DNA of 42,487 bases from Candidatus Adiutrix sp. (GCA_031261565.1 JAISJK010000133.1:1-42487), one strand, 5' to 3'. Counted from the first letter of the stretch, positions 8,491-18,541 are shown. Notes: generated from the letters alone by a model not told the origin. Numbers and translations are program-made.

Positions 8491-9306
8491 TTGTTCTCCA
8501 ACCTATCCATAGACGTAGCCGTCAAAGCCATGCGCTGGCAGGATTACGCCGACATTATCCTGGTCGGCGTCATGATCTACTATGTCCTGCGGCTCTTGCG
8601 GGGCACCCGTAGCGGCCAGGTGCTCCTGGGCCTGGGGCTGGTCATGGGGGCCTATTATCTGGCCACCAAGTTCGAGTTCCTGACTCTGCGCTTCATTATC
8701 GCCTACTTCGCCAACAACCTGATTGTGGTGCTGGTGGTTATTTTCGCCTCGGATATGCGGCGGGGCCTGGCCCGCATGGCCCGCTTCTCCTTCACCAAAG
8801 CCAACCCCCAGTTGGTGGACGCGGTTAACGAAGTGGTGCGGGCCTCATTCTTTATGGCTGAAAAACGCATCGGGGCCCTGATCGCCTTTGAGCGCGGCGT
8901 GACTTTGGGCGAGTATGTGGAGGCCGGGGCGGTCATTAACGGCCTAGTTTCCGACCGGCTACTCCTGGCTCTTTTTCACACCTCTTCGCCCATCCACGAT
9001 GGGGCGGTTATTATTCAGGAAGGGCGGCTGGCCGCCGCCGGCTGTTTCCTGCCACTTTTGCCTTCGGAAGACAATGTCAGCCGGTTTTTCGGCACCCGGC
9101 ACCGGGCGGCCATCGGCCTCTCCCGGGAGACCGATGCCCTGGTGGTGGTGGTTTCCGAGGAGCGTGGCCTGGTCTCCCTGGTCAGTGACGGCGAAGTGGT
9201 GGTCATGATGGGGGCGGCCAATCTGCGGGATCGGCTGTTGGCCAAGCTGAACCTGACGCCAAAAAAGGACAGGAAGAAAGCGAAAGGCGGTTCCGGTGCG
9301 CGGTAA
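8491..9306 (+). CDS. cdaA: Diadenylate cyclase CdaA
   Basis: 271 residues from a TTG start with GAAAGGG upstream. It makes cyclic di-AMP from two ATP at the inner membrane. Three N-terminal membrane helices (roughly residues 18-95) precede a DAC domain with both hallmark motifs: DGA at 170-172 (in SPIHDGAVII) and GTRHR at 201-205. Both are intact, so an active enzyme is expected. The downstream ybbR (overlap 11 bases) and glmM form the classical cdaA-cdaR-glmM module, in which CdaR and GlmM modulate the cyclase in Firmicutes. The weak TTG start may keep levels low. Confidence 0.94.
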   Translation: MFSNLSIDVAVKAMRWQDYADIILVGVMIYYVLRLLRGTRSGQVLLGLGLVMGAYYLATKFEFLTLRFIIAYFANNLIVVLVVIFASDMRRGLARMARFSFTKANPQLVDAVNEVVRASFFMAEKRIGALIAFERGVTLGEYVEAGAVINGLVSDRLLLALFHTSSPIHDGAVIIQEGRLAAAGCFLPLLPSEDNVSRFFGTRHRAAIGLSRETDALVVVVSEERGLVSLVSDGEVVVMMGAANLRDRLLAKLNLTPKKDRKKAKGGSGAR

Positions 9307-10243
9307 GGTTTTGCGAAATCAAATATGGTCCATTACCATCTCCCTGGCCCTGTCTTTTTTTCTGTGGCTGGCCCTGGCCGGGCATAACACCAGCACCATC
9401 AGCCTGTCGTTGCCCCTGGAATTGACCAACTTGCCCGAAACTCTGGCCAGAAAGAGCAATGTCCCGGAGGCTATCACCGTGCAGATCCAGGCCAACGCCG
9501 CTCAACGCCGCTTTCTGGATGACTTTCAACTGTCGGTCAAGATAAATGTGGCCTCGGCCCGGGAGGGCCACAACACCTTTCCCGTTGTGCCTGATCTGCT
9601 GGCTTTGCCCCGGGGCGTCCAGATTCAGGACATCAACCCGGCGGTGGTAGAATTTGAGGCGGTTAAAATTGCCCATAAGATTGTCCCCCTGGAACCCAGG
9701 ACTTACGGCCATGTGCAGGAGGGGTTCAGGTTAAAGGCGGTGACCACCGATCCAGACATGGTCAATATCACCGGGCCCCTGGAGCTACTGCAACCCATCC
9801 ACGAGCTGGCCACCACCCAGATTTCCCTGGAGGGGCTGAGCGGCACCACCACTATCCTGGTCACTCCGGTGCTGACCGACCTGGATCCCAGCCTGGATGT
9901 CACGCCGCGAGAGATCAAAGTCACTATTGAGGTTGTGGAACAGACTCTGGAGCATACTTTCTCCAATCTGCCCATTGGGGTTGAGTTCAAAGGCGGGGTG
10001 AAGCATCCCGCCCTGCTGAACCTGTATCCGGATCGGGCTGAAATAGAAGTTTCCTGGCCTATTTCCCGAACCAGACCGGTCACCGCCGCCGATATTCAAG
10101 TCCGGGTTCCAGCGGTGGCTGAGGATAAACTTCTCCAGAGCGGACAACTGACCCTGCCGGTGACGGCGGTGGTTCCCAACGGGGTGACCCTGATTTCCAT
10201 CAAGCCGCCCCAGGTCACGGTGACCTTGAAAGAGCCGAAATGA
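9296..10243 (+). CDS. ybbR: YbbR-domain protein, CdaA partner (CdaR-like)
   Basis: 315 residues from a GTG inside the end of cdaA. One N-terminal membrane helix (residues ~10-28, SITISLALSFFLWLALA) anchors a long beta-rich extracytoplasmic part with about three YbbR repeats, seen as recurring P-x-x-V-x-I-x-G/A-type strands. In Firmicutes the homologue CdaR binds CdaA and regulates c-di-AMP synthesis from outside the membrane. The same role here is inferred from the overlap with cdaA. Its stop overlaps the glmM start (ATGA). Confidence 0.85.
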   Translation: MRGKVLRNQIWSITISLALSFFLWLALAGHNTSTISLSLPLELTNLPETLARKSNVPEAITVQIQANAAQRRFLDDFQLSVKINVASAREGHNTFPVVPDLLALPRGVQIQDINPAVVEFEAVKIAHKIVPLEPRTYGHVQEGFRLKAVTTDPDMVNITGPLELLQPIHELATTQISLEGLSGTTTILVTPVLTDLDPSLDVTPREIKVTIEVVEQTLEHTFSNLPIGVEFKGGVKHPALLNLYPDRAEIEVSWPISRTRPVTAADIQVRVPAVAEDKLLQSGQLTLPVTAVVPNGVTLISIKPPQVTVTLKEPK

Positions 10244-11607
10244 AAGCTGGCTCGCGGCGTCTTTTCGGCACCGATGGTATCCGGGGAGTGGTCAATCTAT
10301 TCCCCATGACCGCCGAATTCGCCCTGAATCTGGGCCGGGCGGTGGCTCACCTGCTCAACCAAAAGGGTCTCAGCCGACGGCCCAAGGTGGTGGTGGGCAA
10401 AGACACCCGCCTGTCCGGCTACCTGCTGGAGGAGGCTTTTTCCAGCGGCCTCCTCAGCCAGGGGGCCGATGTTTTTCTGGCCGGCCCCCTGCCCACCCCG
10501 GGCATCGCCTTTCTGACCGCCAGCCTGAGGGCCGATGCCGGCGTGGTCATCAGCGCCTCCCACAACCCCTATCAGGACAACGGGATTAAAATCTTCGCCG
10601 GCGACGGCTTCAAGTTGCCCGATGAGGTGGAGGCCAGCCTAGAGGAGTATCTGGATCCGGCTCTGCTGGATCGCCACCGGCCCCGGGCCGAGGGCGTGGG
10701 CCGGGCCGACCGCATTGACGATGCGGTCGGGCGCTATGTGGTCTATCTGAAAAGCACTTTTCCCCGGGCCATGACCCTGGAAGGTCTGACCCTGGCCCTT
10801 GATTGCGCCCACGGCGCGGCTTACCGCACCGCCCCCATGGTTTTTGAGGAGCTGGGGGCCAAAGTTCATCTCTTCGGGGCCCGGCCGGACGGAGTCAACA
10901 TCAATCTAGGAGTCGGCTCCCTCCACCCGGAATTGTGCGCCAAACAGGTCAAGGCCCACGGGGCCGACCTGGGCCTGGCCCTGGACGGCGATGCCGACCG
11001 GGTTATATTTATTGATGGCCGAGGCCAGACCGTGGACGGCGACCAGATCATGCACATCTGCGCCACCAGGCTGAAGCGCTACGGCCGACTCAACCATGAG
11101 ACCATGGCCGCCACCATCATGAGCAACATGGGCCTGGAAATAGCTTTAAACGAAGCCGGCATCAATCTGGTGCGCACCCAGGTGGGGGATCGCTATGTGG
11201 TGGAGCGGATGCGCCAGGACGGCCTCAATTTCGGAGGCGAGCAGTCCGGCCATCTTATTTTTCTGGACTACGGCACCACTGGCGATGGCATCCTGGCCGC
11301 TCTGCAGACCCTGGTGGCCATGAAAGAGGAGGGGCTGGCCCTGGCCGATCTGGCCCGGCGGATGACTCCCCTGCCCCAGGTGCTTCTGAATGTCCAGGCG
11401 GCCCGCCCCCGGGAAGCGGATTTGAACCCGTCCATCGCCGGCCAGGTGGAGAAAGTGGCCGCCCATCTGGGCCGCCGGGGCCGCATAGTGCTCCGGCCCT
11501 CCGGGACTGAGCCGGTGGTCAGGATCATGCTTGAGGGTGATAATTATGAAGAAATCACCCGGCTGGCCGAGGAGACGGCCGAGCTGGTGGGCCGGGAGTT
11601 AAGTTAA
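10240..11607 (+). CDS. glmM: Phosphoglucosamine mutase
   Basis: 455 residues, starting in an ATGA overlap with ybbR. It converts glucosamine-6-phosphate to glucosamine-1-phosphate for peptidoglycan and LPS precursors. The N-terminus GTDGIRG, the phosphoserine loop ISASHNP (Ser107), the metal loop DGDADR, the sugar-binding GEQSGH and the phosphate-binding RPSGTEPVVR are all present and in order, and the length matches the family. In cdaA operons GlmM can also bind and inhibit the cyclase, coupling wall synthesis to c-di-AMP. Confidence 0.96.
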   Translation: MKAGSRRLFGTDGIRGVVNLFPMTAEFALNLGRAVAHLLNQKGLSRRPKVVVGKDTRLSGYLLEEAFSSGLLSQGADVFLAGPLPTPGIAFLTASLRADAGVVISASHNPYQDNGIKIFAGDGFKLPDEVEASLEEYLDPALLDRHRPRAEGVGRADRIDDAVGRYVVYLKSTFPRAMTLEGLTLALDCAHGAAYRTAPMVFEELGAKVHLFGARPDGVNINLGVGSLHPELCAKQVKAHGADLGLALDGDADRVIFIDGRGQTVDGDQIMHICATRLKRYGRLNHETMAATIMSNMGLEIALNEAGINLVRTQVGDRYVVERMRQDGLNFGGEQSGHLIFLDYGTTGDGILAALQTLVAMKEEGLALADLARRMTPLPQVLLNVQAARPREADLNPSIAGQVEKVAAHLGRRGRIVLRPSGTEPVVRIMLEGDNYEEITRLAEETAELVGRELS

Positions 11608-11609
11608 AA

Positions 11610-12383
11610 ATGCTGTTTACCATGGATGTGGGCAACACCAACATTAACTGCGGCCTGTGGCAGGGCGATGAGTTGCGGGCCGACTGGCGGCTGTCCACTC
11701 GCCGGGAATCGACCCTGGATGAGCTGGGGCTGGCCATTGGCGGCTTATTCGCCTCCAGCGGCTACAGCTTTGACCTGGTCAGCGGCTTTATCATCTCCAG
11801 CGTGGTGCCGCCCATGCGCCCGGCCCTGGAGCGTTTTGGCGCCAAATACGTCAAACTGCGGCCCATCTTTCTGGAGGCCCACAAGCAGACCCTGATGCCC
11901 CTGTGCTACACCAACCCCATGGAAATGGGCGCGGACCGGGTGGCCGTCTCCATTGCCGCCTACCGCCGGCTGCGCGCCAGCGCCATTGTCATTGATCTGG
12001 GCACGGCCACCACCTTTGACTGCATTTCCGATAAGGGCGAGCACCTCGGGGGAGCTATCGCCACTGGGCTGCGGCTTTCGGCCGAGGCCCTGTTTCAGAA
12101 AGCCAGCCGTCTGCCCCGGCTGGAACTTTTTGACCTGCCCGCCCGAGCCATCGCCCGGGACACTATTTCCAGCCTGAATGTGGGCCTTATCTACGGTTAT
12201 ATCGGCCTGGTGGACGGGCTGGTGGTTCGCCTGAAAAAGGAGCTGGGCCAGTCGGCCCGGGTGGTGGCCACCGGCGGTCTGGCCGGCCTCATCGCCTCGG
12301 AATCCTCCCAGATTGAGGAGGTTTTGCCTGATCTGGCCCTGGAGGGCCTCAAAATCGTCTATAATGAAATGGCTTGGCGCTGA
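11610..12383 (+). CDS. coaX: Type III pantothenate kinase
   Basis: 257 residues, two bases after the glmM stop. It phosphorylates pantothenate in the first step of coenzyme A synthesis. The ASKHA-fold motifs are clear: DVGNTN near the N-terminus (phosphate 1), MGADRVAVSIAA, and DLGTATTFD (phosphate 2), with a C-terminal ATGGLAGLI adenosine loop. Type III enzymes are not feedback-inhibited by CoA and require a monovalent cation; that is family knowledge. Confidence 0.95.
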   Translation: MLFTMDVGNTNINCGLWQGDELRADWRLSTRRESTLDELGLAIGGLFASSGYSFDLVSGFIISSVVPPMRPALERFGAKYVKLRPIFLEAHKQTLMPLCYTNPMEMGADRVAVSIAAYRRLRASAIVIDLGTATTFDCISDKGEHLGGAIATGLRLSAEALFQKASRLPRLELFDLPARAIARDTISSLNVGLIYGYIGLVDGLVVRLKKELGQSARVVATGGLAGLIASESSQIEEVLPDLALEGLKIVYNEMAWR

Positions 12384-13256
12384 ATCATGGCGGCTAGCCT
12401 GTCCTGGAGCGGGGAGGCCGGCCCCGGAGTCATCTGGCCTCGGCCTCTGGCCCCGGGGGCCAGAATCGGCCTTATCGCGCCCGCCCATAAATTTGACCCG
12501 GCTGACCTGGCCCGGGGCGCGGATGTGTTGCGATCCTGGGGGCTGGAAGTGGTCATACCCAGGGGGCTGACCAGGTGCCAGGCCTATCTGGCCGGCGATG
12601 ACCGCCATCGCCTGGGCCTCCTGGCCGGGCTGATGGAAGATAAAACAGTGGACGGCCTTCTGGCCGTGCGGGGCGGCTACGGTTGCCAGCGTCTCCTGCC
12701 TCGGCTGGCCGGCCTCTGGGCCGGCTGGCCCAGCAAACCCATTTACGGTTTTTCCGACCTGACCGCCCTGCACCTGGATCGCTTCCGAGTGGCCCGGGTG
12801 GTGGGTTTTCACTGCCCCATGCTGCTTTCCCTGGGCCGGGCCGACCCCCGGGAGCGGGCCGACAGGCTCAGTCAGGCTGATCTGAAAAAAGCGCTGCTCA
12901 CGGCTGACCGGGCCGGAAGCTGGACTTTGGCCGACCGGGATATCTTGCGCCCGGGCCGGGCCGTGGGGCCGCTCCTGGGGGGGAACCTGACGCTGGTGGC
13001 CGCCCTGGCCGCTTCGGCCAATAGGCCTGATTTTCGGGGGGCGATCCTGATGCTGGAAGATGTGGATGAGCTTCCCTACCGGCTGGATCGGCTACTGGTC
13101 ACCCTGCGTCAGAGCCCGATCTGGGCCGAGGCCGCCGGCCTGGTTTTCGGGCGCTTCACCCGTTGCGGTTCAGGCACCGAGGTGGGCCGCCTCCTGCGGG
13201 AAGCGGCCGCCGACTTCCCCGGGCGCCCGGTGCTGAGGAATGCGCCCTTCAGCCAC

Positions 13257-13987
<731 letters not shown>

Positions 13988-13991
<4 letters not shown>

Positions 13992-14677
13992 GGGCGGCCT
14001 CTCTTTGGTTTTTCCCGCTCTGGTTTCAAAAACTGAAGAGCCAGCATGGTGGCGATGGAAAAGACGACCAGGCCGGCGGCCAAGACGTGAGCCCGCCCAT
14101 ATTCCAGGCCTTCCACATAGACATAAATCTGCATGGACAGCACCCGGGTCACCTCGGGGATGTTGCCGCCGATCATCAGCACCACGCCAAACTCGCCGAT
14201 GGTGTGGGCAAAGCCCATCACCGCCGCCGTCAGAAAGGCCGGCCGGGCCTGGGGCAGGATGACGGTCATAAAGGCGTCCACCGGCCCGGCCCCCAGAGTC
14301 GCGGCGGCTTCCAGGGGGCTTTCGCCCAGAGCTTCAAAGGCGTTTTGCAGAGGCTGCACCACAAAGGGCAGAGTGAAGATAACCGAGGCCACCACCAGCC
14401 CGGAAAAGGTAAAGGGGAGCAGCCGCAACCCCAGAGCGCCGAAAAGCCGGCCCAGCGGGCCGTTGGGCCCGAGAAAGACCAGCAGATAGAACCCCAGCAC
14501 GGTGGGGGGCAAGACCATGGGCATGGTCACCACCGCCCCGAAGAAACGCCGGCCCCAGGTTTCGCCCCGGCTGAGCCACCAGGCCAGCGGCGCGCCGAGC
14601 AGCAGAGTGAAGCAGGTGGTGGTGGTGGCCAGCTCCACCGACAGGCGGATAGCGCTCAGATCCTCCGAAGTCAACAT
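13988..14677 (-). CDS. modB: Molybdate ABC transporter permease
   Basis: 229 residues with five to six membrane helices. The cytoplasmic coupling loop EAAATLGAGPVDAFMTVILP is the EAA motif of importer permeases, and the MPMVLPPTVLGFYLL segment is typical of ModB. It forms the membrane channel of the ModABC importer. It starts 128 bases downstream of modA, beyond a stable hairpin, and overlaps modC by four bases, so modB and modC form a translational pair expressed apart from modA. Confidence 0.9.
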
Positions 14678-14706
14678 ACTCCTGGCTTAGCTCCTGACCA
14701 AAAATG

Positions 14707-14736
14707 ACCGGGGAGACCCGCAATGGTCTCCCCGGT
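14707..14736 (-). terminator. Hairpin between modA and modB (attenuator-like)
   Basis: ACCGGGGAGACC (14707-14718) and its exact complement (14725-14736) enclose a six-base loop. On the minus strand the stem is followed by CATTTTTGG, a short T-run. It probably stops part of the modA transcripts or protects their 3' end, giving more binding protein than permease. Confidence 0.65.
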
Positions 14737-14805
14737 GCTGCCGGCCACGTATTTACTTTACCTGAGGAGACACGCAGCGACATTTTCTATAAATTGAGAC
14801 GATCT

Positions 14806-15567
14806 TTAGGGCAGGGTGTAGCCGAAAGACAGGATAATTTCCCTGGCCTTGGGGCTGTTTTTGAGGTAGTCGGCAAAGGCCTGGACAGCGGCTTTATCCG
14901 CAGCCCCTTTCAGGATGACCGCATCCTGCACAATGGGGGAGTAGAGGTTGGCCGGCACCTGCCAGACCGAGCCCTTGGAGAGCTTGCCCTCGCGGCAGAC
15001 CTGGGACCAGGCGATAAAGCCGATCTCGGCGTTGCCGCTATCAATTAACTGAAAAGTCTTGCCGATATCGTTGCCCGTGACGATTTTCTTCGCTTTTTCC
15101 AGAGGCTCCAACAGACTCCAAGCCTTGAGCACATCGTAAGCGGCCTTGCCGTAGGGGGCCAGATCGGGGTCAGCCACGGCCAGGAACTTGAATTTGTCGC
15201 TCTTGAGGATATTACCCTGGTCATCCACCAGACCCTCTTGGGCTGACCACAGAGCCAGAGCGCCCTGGGCGTAAGTGAACCGGCTACCGGGTTTAATCAG
15301 GCCATCGCCTTCCAGGTTTTTGGGCGTTTTGGTGTTGGCGGCCAAGAGTACATCAAAAGGCGCTCCCTGGCGAACCTGGGTCTCAAAACCGCCGGTGGGG
15401 CCAAAGATCAAAGTGGCCTTGTGCCCGGTTTCCTTTTCAAACTCGGCGGCAATGGCCTTGGACGGCTCGGTGAAATTGGCGGCCACCGCCACCTGAAATT
15501 CATCGGCCTGAACCAGGGCCGGCCAGATTAAACAAACAGCGGCCAGCGCTAAAATCATTTTTTTCAT
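14806..15567 (-). CDS. modA: Molybdate ABC transporter substrate-binding protein
   Basis: 253 residues from the ATG at 15567, which has AAGGGGA upstream and begins a clean Sec signal peptide (MKKMILALAAVCLIWPALVQA, cleavage before DEF). An ATG 30 bases earlier would bury the signal. The mature protein has the ModA opening VAVAANFTEPSKAIAAEFEKETGHKATLIFGPTGG, then QGAPFDVLLAAN and the C-terminal domain with AEIGFIAWSQV. ModA captures molybdate (or tungstate) in the periplasm. No lipobox is seen, so it should be soluble. Confidence 0.93.
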   Translation of the reverse strand: MKKMILALAAVCLIWPALVQADEFQVAVAANFTEPSKAIAAEFEKETGHKATLIFGPTGGFETQVRQGAPFDVLLAANTKTPKNLEGDGLIKPGSRFTYAQGALALWSAQEGLVDDQGNILKSDKFKFLAVADPDLAPYGKAAYDVLKAWSLLEPLEKAKKIVTGNDIGKTFQLIDSGNAEIGFIAWSQVCREGKLSKGSVWQVPANLYSPIVQDAVILKGAADKAAVQAFADYLKNSPKAREIILSFGYTLP

Positions 15568-15646
15568 AATTTCCCCTTTTTGACCATGTTTAATCATGGC
15601 TTGATGGTCGGTGATGTGATATATTGCTCATGTTCTGCCTTTTTTC

Positions 15647-15658
15647 GTTAAGTTTAAC
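15647..15658. promoter_or_regulatory. Palindromic operator candidate over the modA -10
   Basis: GTTAA-GT-TTAAC is a perfect inverted repeat centred on the modA -10 box, in the 147-base region shared with the divergent regulator gene. A dimeric repressor bound here would block modA. Confidence 0.35.
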
Positions 15659-15679
15659 CCAGAGGTAAATTTCTGTCAA
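15651..15679 (-). promoter_or_regulatory. modA promoter (TTGACA-N17-TAAACT)
   Basis: The minus strand has a perfect -35 TTGACA (15679-15674), a 17-base spacer and TAAACT (15656-15651). Transcription would begin near 15644, about 77 bases before the modA ATG. The leader includes CCATG/CATGG arms (15584-15599) that could form a small hairpin. Confidence 0.6.
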
Positions 15680-15714
15680 GTATTTTATGTTCATCTCCAG
15701 GAGCATGAGGAATA

Positions 15715-16701
15715 ATGAGAATACCTAGCCTTGAAAGTAAAGCGGCTCTAGATGCCCAGGATGTGGCTGATATCCTTAAAATAGCCAAAAACACGGTCTA
15801 TGAGCTGGTCAAACGCGGCGAAATAAAATTTTATAATGTGGGCCGTAAATTCCGCTTTACCTCCGCTGATGTGGAGGAGTATATCAACCGTTCCCGGCGG
15901 CTGGTGCCGATCATGGGCCCGGGGGGGGCAGCCGGCCAGGACAATGACCGGCCGGCGGAGCGGGCCATGCCCCGGCCGGAAAAGGAGGTGGTGACCCGCA
16001 ATTTCGTCATCGGCGGCCAGGACGGGCTCCTCGACCTCCTGGCCAGCTACCTGACCGCCCACCCCTGGGGCCAGCCGGTCTTAAGGGCCCATATCGGCAG
16101 CTACAACGGCCTGATAGCCCTTTACCGGGGAGAGGTGCAGGTAGCCGCCACCCATTTGTGGGACGGCGACTCCGGGGAGTATAACCTGCCCTATGTCCGC
16201 CGGCTTTTGCCCGGCCTCAAAACCATGATTGTCCGCCTGGCCTGGCGCACTCAGGGTCTTTTTGTGGCCAAGGGCAATCCTCTTGACCTCAAATCCTGGC
16301 ACGATTTGGCCCGCCCGGGCCCGACCCTGATCAACCGGGAAAAGGGGGCCGGCTCCCGGGTGCTCCTCGATGAGCATCTGCGGCGGATGGGGGTTTGGGG
16401 CAGGACCATCAAGGGTTATGACCACGAGGCCCAGTCACCCCACACCGTGGCGGCGGCCGTGGGCCGGGGCGAGGCCGATGTGGCTGTGGGCCACAGCAAG
16501 GCGTCTGACCAGATGGCCAGCGTGGACTTCATCCCCCTCCAGCAGGAGTGCTACGACCTGGCCATTAAAAAAGAGGATTTGAATCTGCCGGTCATCCGGG
16601 CCCTTCTGGAAATCCTGCGCTCGGAAGAATTCCGCCGCGAATTTGAGCCGCTGAGCGGTTATGATTTGAGGGATATGGGCCAAGTCGTAGCCGAAACCTG
16701 A
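15715..16701 (+). CDS. HTH (excisionase-type) regulator with molybdate-binding-like PBP domain
   Basis: 328 residues; the ATG at 15715 has GAGGA just upstream. Residues ~12-60 form a MerR/excisionase winged helix (LDAQDVADILKIAKNTVYELVKRGEIKFYNVGRKFRFT). After a proline-rich linker, residues ~95-300 look like a type 2 periplasmic-binding domain without a signal peptide (VIGGQDGLLDLLASYL, THLWDGDSGEYNLPYVRRLLPG, LVAKGNP-like FVAKGNPLDLKSWHDLARPGPTLINREKGAGSRVLLDEHL). This is the architecture of COG1910-type molybdate/tungstate-binding regulators. Divergence from modA makes it the likely one-component controller of Mo uptake, replacing ModE. The ligand is inferred. Confidence 0.82.
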   Translation: MRIPSLESKAALDAQDVADILKIAKNTVYELVKRGEIKFYNVGRKFRFTSADVEEYINRSRRLVPIMGPGGAAGQDNDRPAERAMPRPEKEVVTRNFVIGGQDGLLDLLASYLTAHPWGQPVLRAHIGSYNGLIALYRGEVQVAATHLWDGDSGEYNLPYVRRLLPGLKTMIVRLAWRTQGLFVAKGNPLDLKSWHDLARPGPTLINREKGAGSRVLLDEHLRRMGVWGRTIKGYDHEAQSPHTVAAAVGRGEADVAVGHSKASDQMASVDFIPLQQECYDLAIKKEDLNLPVIRALLEILRSEEFRREFEPLSGYDLRDMGQVVAET

Positions 16702-16725
16702 TTTTGATCCCCATTTATATAACAG

Positions 16726-16754
16726 TAGGCAAAAATAGCCTGAAGTTGTATAAT
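16726..16754 (+). promoter_or_regulatory. Promoter of the TPR/PilZ/propeller unit
   Basis: TAGGCA (16726-16731, four of six consensus positions) and a perfect TATAAT (16749-16754) are separated by 17 bases. Transcription would start near 16761, about 33 bases before the GTG at 16794. Confidence 0.6.
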
Positions 16755-16793
16755 GGTTAACCAAATAGGTCTAGGGCTGGGAGAAAGGCGAGA

Positions 16794-17825
16794 GTGCAGG
16801 AAAAAGGACAGATTACCATTTTACTGGTGGATCCAGCCAACCAGACGCTCGACCAACACGCCTCCCTTTTGCAGGAAATGGGCTACTTTAATTACCTCCA
16901 GGCTGAAAACGGCTCCGATGCCCTGGGTATCGTCAACACTTTTGAGCCGGATATGGTCATTGCCCAGCAGGCCACGCCGATTATTAACGGCCTGAGTCTG
17001 CTCAGGCTGGTGCGCGAGAAGGACACCCCGGAAAAAGAGACGGTCTTTATCCTCTACGGCGATAACCTGACCAGCCGTCAGGTGGCCCAGGCCGGGCGGG
17101 TGGGAGTCAACGCCATTGTGCCGATGCCCTGCGAGGCCGAGACCTTTAAAACCCGGGTTCATGAGACTCTCTATCCGCCTCTGGAGCCGGAGGATGAAAA
17201 AGTCGAAGAACTATATGACTTGAGCGTCGAGCAGATGAACGAGGGCAAGCTGGATGAGGCCCTGGAAACCTGCCGCTCCATCCTCGACATTCACGACAAT
17301 TCCGAAGTCTATTACAATATGGGCTATATCAAAAGCCTCAAGGGCGAGCTGGACGAGGCCCTGGCCTGTTTCCGCCGGGCCACCATCATCAACGGCCATA
17401 ATGCCAAGGCCCATCAGCAGATGGGTCTCATCTATCAGAAGATGGGGCGGAATGAAGAGGCCCGGGCCAGTTTGGAGCTGGCCGCCGAAATTCACATGGA
17501 GCGCAACCAGAATAACGAGGCTGAGGAAATATTCAACACGGTGCTGGCTTTTCGGCCCGACACGACCAATGTCTATAACAGTCTGGGCATCATCTACCGG
17601 CGGCAGGGCCGGCTGGAGGAGGCGCTTAAGGCCTACGAAAAGGCCCTGAAAGTCCATCGGGATGATGAATATATCTATTTCAACACGGCCAGAGTGCATC
17701 TGGATATGGATAACCCGGTCATGGCCCAGAAATATCTGCGCCAGGCCCTGAAAATAAACCCTGATTTCACCGCAGCCATTGGCCTTTTGCGGGCGACCGC
17801 GCTTGGTCTCAAAGTTGATATGTAA
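16794..17825 (+). CDS. Pseudo-receiver domain protein with TPR repeats
   Basis: 343 residues from a GTG preceded by GAGAAAGG. Residues 7-125 align with a response-regulator receiver (ITILLVDPANQTLDQHASLL, LVREKDTPEKE), but the chemistry is gone: the acidic pair is reduced to D13-P14, the phospho-acceptor position is Q58 (VIAQQATP instead of VLLDxxMP), the conserved T/S position reads FILYG and the lysine of the KP motif is methionine (VPMP). It should therefore be a phosphorylation-independent scaffold. Residues ~140-330 carry about five TPR units (for example YYNMGYIKSLKGELDEALACFRRA and VYNSLGIIYRRQGRLEEALKAYEKAL), a protein-interaction superhelix. No signal peptide: cytoplasmic. It leads a unit with the PilZ and propeller genes. 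The specific role is unknown. Confidence 0.82.
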   Translation: MQEKGQITILLVDPANQTLDQHASLLQEMGYFNYLQAENGSDALGIVNTFEPDMVIAQQATPIINGLSLLRLVREKDTPEKETVFILYGDNLTSRQVAQAGRVGVNAIVPMPCEAETFKTRVHETLYPPLEPEDEKVEELYDLSVEQMNEGKLDEALETCRSILDIHDNSEVYYNMGYIKSLKGELDEALACFRRATIINGHNAKAHQQMGLIYQKMGRNEEARASLELAAEIHMERNQNNEAEEIFNTVLAFRPDTTNVYNSLGIIYRRQGRLEEALKAYEKALKVHRDDEYIYFNTARVHLDMDNPVMAQKYLRQALKINPDFTAAIGLLRATALGLKVDM

Positions 17826-17848
17826 AATGGAAAAGGTCAGAACAGCTC

Positions 17849-18541
17849 GTGCCTGAACGAAAACCACTCCCCCCGGAAGTGTTGATCTGCGGAACCAGCA
17901 TCCGTTTGCTGGCCCTGGAAACGACCAAATCCAAATGGACGACCACGCTCATTGGAGCCCGGCCCGGGCGCTATTTAATTGTGGAGATGCCCAAGGTGGC
18001 CGGGGGCCCGGTCAAACTTGACGACGGGACGCGCTGGGCGGCCAATTTCATTTCCAAAGGGGCGGTTTACAGCTTTAACACCGAGGTGCTGGGCTACACT
18101 TACCGGCTGGTGCCTCTCCTGTTTCTTAATTATCCGCTTGAGGCCGAAATGGCCAACCTGCGCACCGAGAAGCGCTACCCTGTCCATATTCCCATAGTTT
18201 CCAAAGTGACCAAAGTCCCCCCCCCTGCGGAACCGGTTGAGGGCGAGGTTGCGGCTGCGGCCGTTGGCCAGCAGTTAAAATCGCTGGCCGTGGATATTTC
18301 CGAGGGCGGCTTTATGATGGCCTGTCCTGTGGCCCTGCCGGTGGATACCCTGATTGAGGCCGCTTTCTATCTGCCCAAGGAAGAGCCCATCGGCGGCATC
18401 AAGGCCGTAGTGCGGGCTTGCCGGGGGAAGCCCGGCGGCTATTTCATCGGGCTGGCCTATACCCCGTCCAACGCCCCGGAGGTTAACACCCGACTGGGGG
18501 ATTTGATTTCAACCATTGAAAATATGCCCCTGAGGCTGTAA
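17849..18541 (+). CDS. PilZ-domain c-di-GMP receptor (flagellar-brake-like)
   Basis: 230 residues from a GTG 23 bases after the TPR gene. The first ~100 residues form a beta-rich domain resembling the YcgR N-terminal domain. The PilZ domain carries both binding signatures: RxxxR as R105-TEK-R109 and DxSxxG as D149-I-S-E-G-G154. c-di-GMP binding is therefore expected. YcgR-type proteins slow or steer flagella on binding the messenger. A short alanine/proline insert (VPPPAEPVEGEVAAAA) interrupts the PilZ barrel between the two motifs. No membrane segment or signal. The flagellar link here is by family only; its direct partners may be the flanking TPR and propeller proteins. Confidence 0.85.
   Translation: MPERKPLPPEVLICGTSIRLLALETTKSKWTTTLIGARPGRYLIVEMPKVAGGPVKLDDGTRWAANFISKGAVYSFNTEVLGYTYRLVPLLFLNYPLEAEMANLRTEKRYPVHIPIVSKVTKVPPPAEPVEGEVAAAAVGQQLKSLAVDISEGGFMMACPVALPVDTLIEAAFYLPKEEPIGGIKAVVRACRGKPGGYFIGLAYTPSNAPEVNTRLGDLISTIENMPLRL

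Noticed and set aside
15625-15640. GG-N10-GC spacing in the modA leader, suggestive of sigma-54
   Set aside because: The elements read AGGCAG and GAGC, a poor match to TGGCAC and TTGC, and a perfect TTGACA with a fair -10 lies just upstream.
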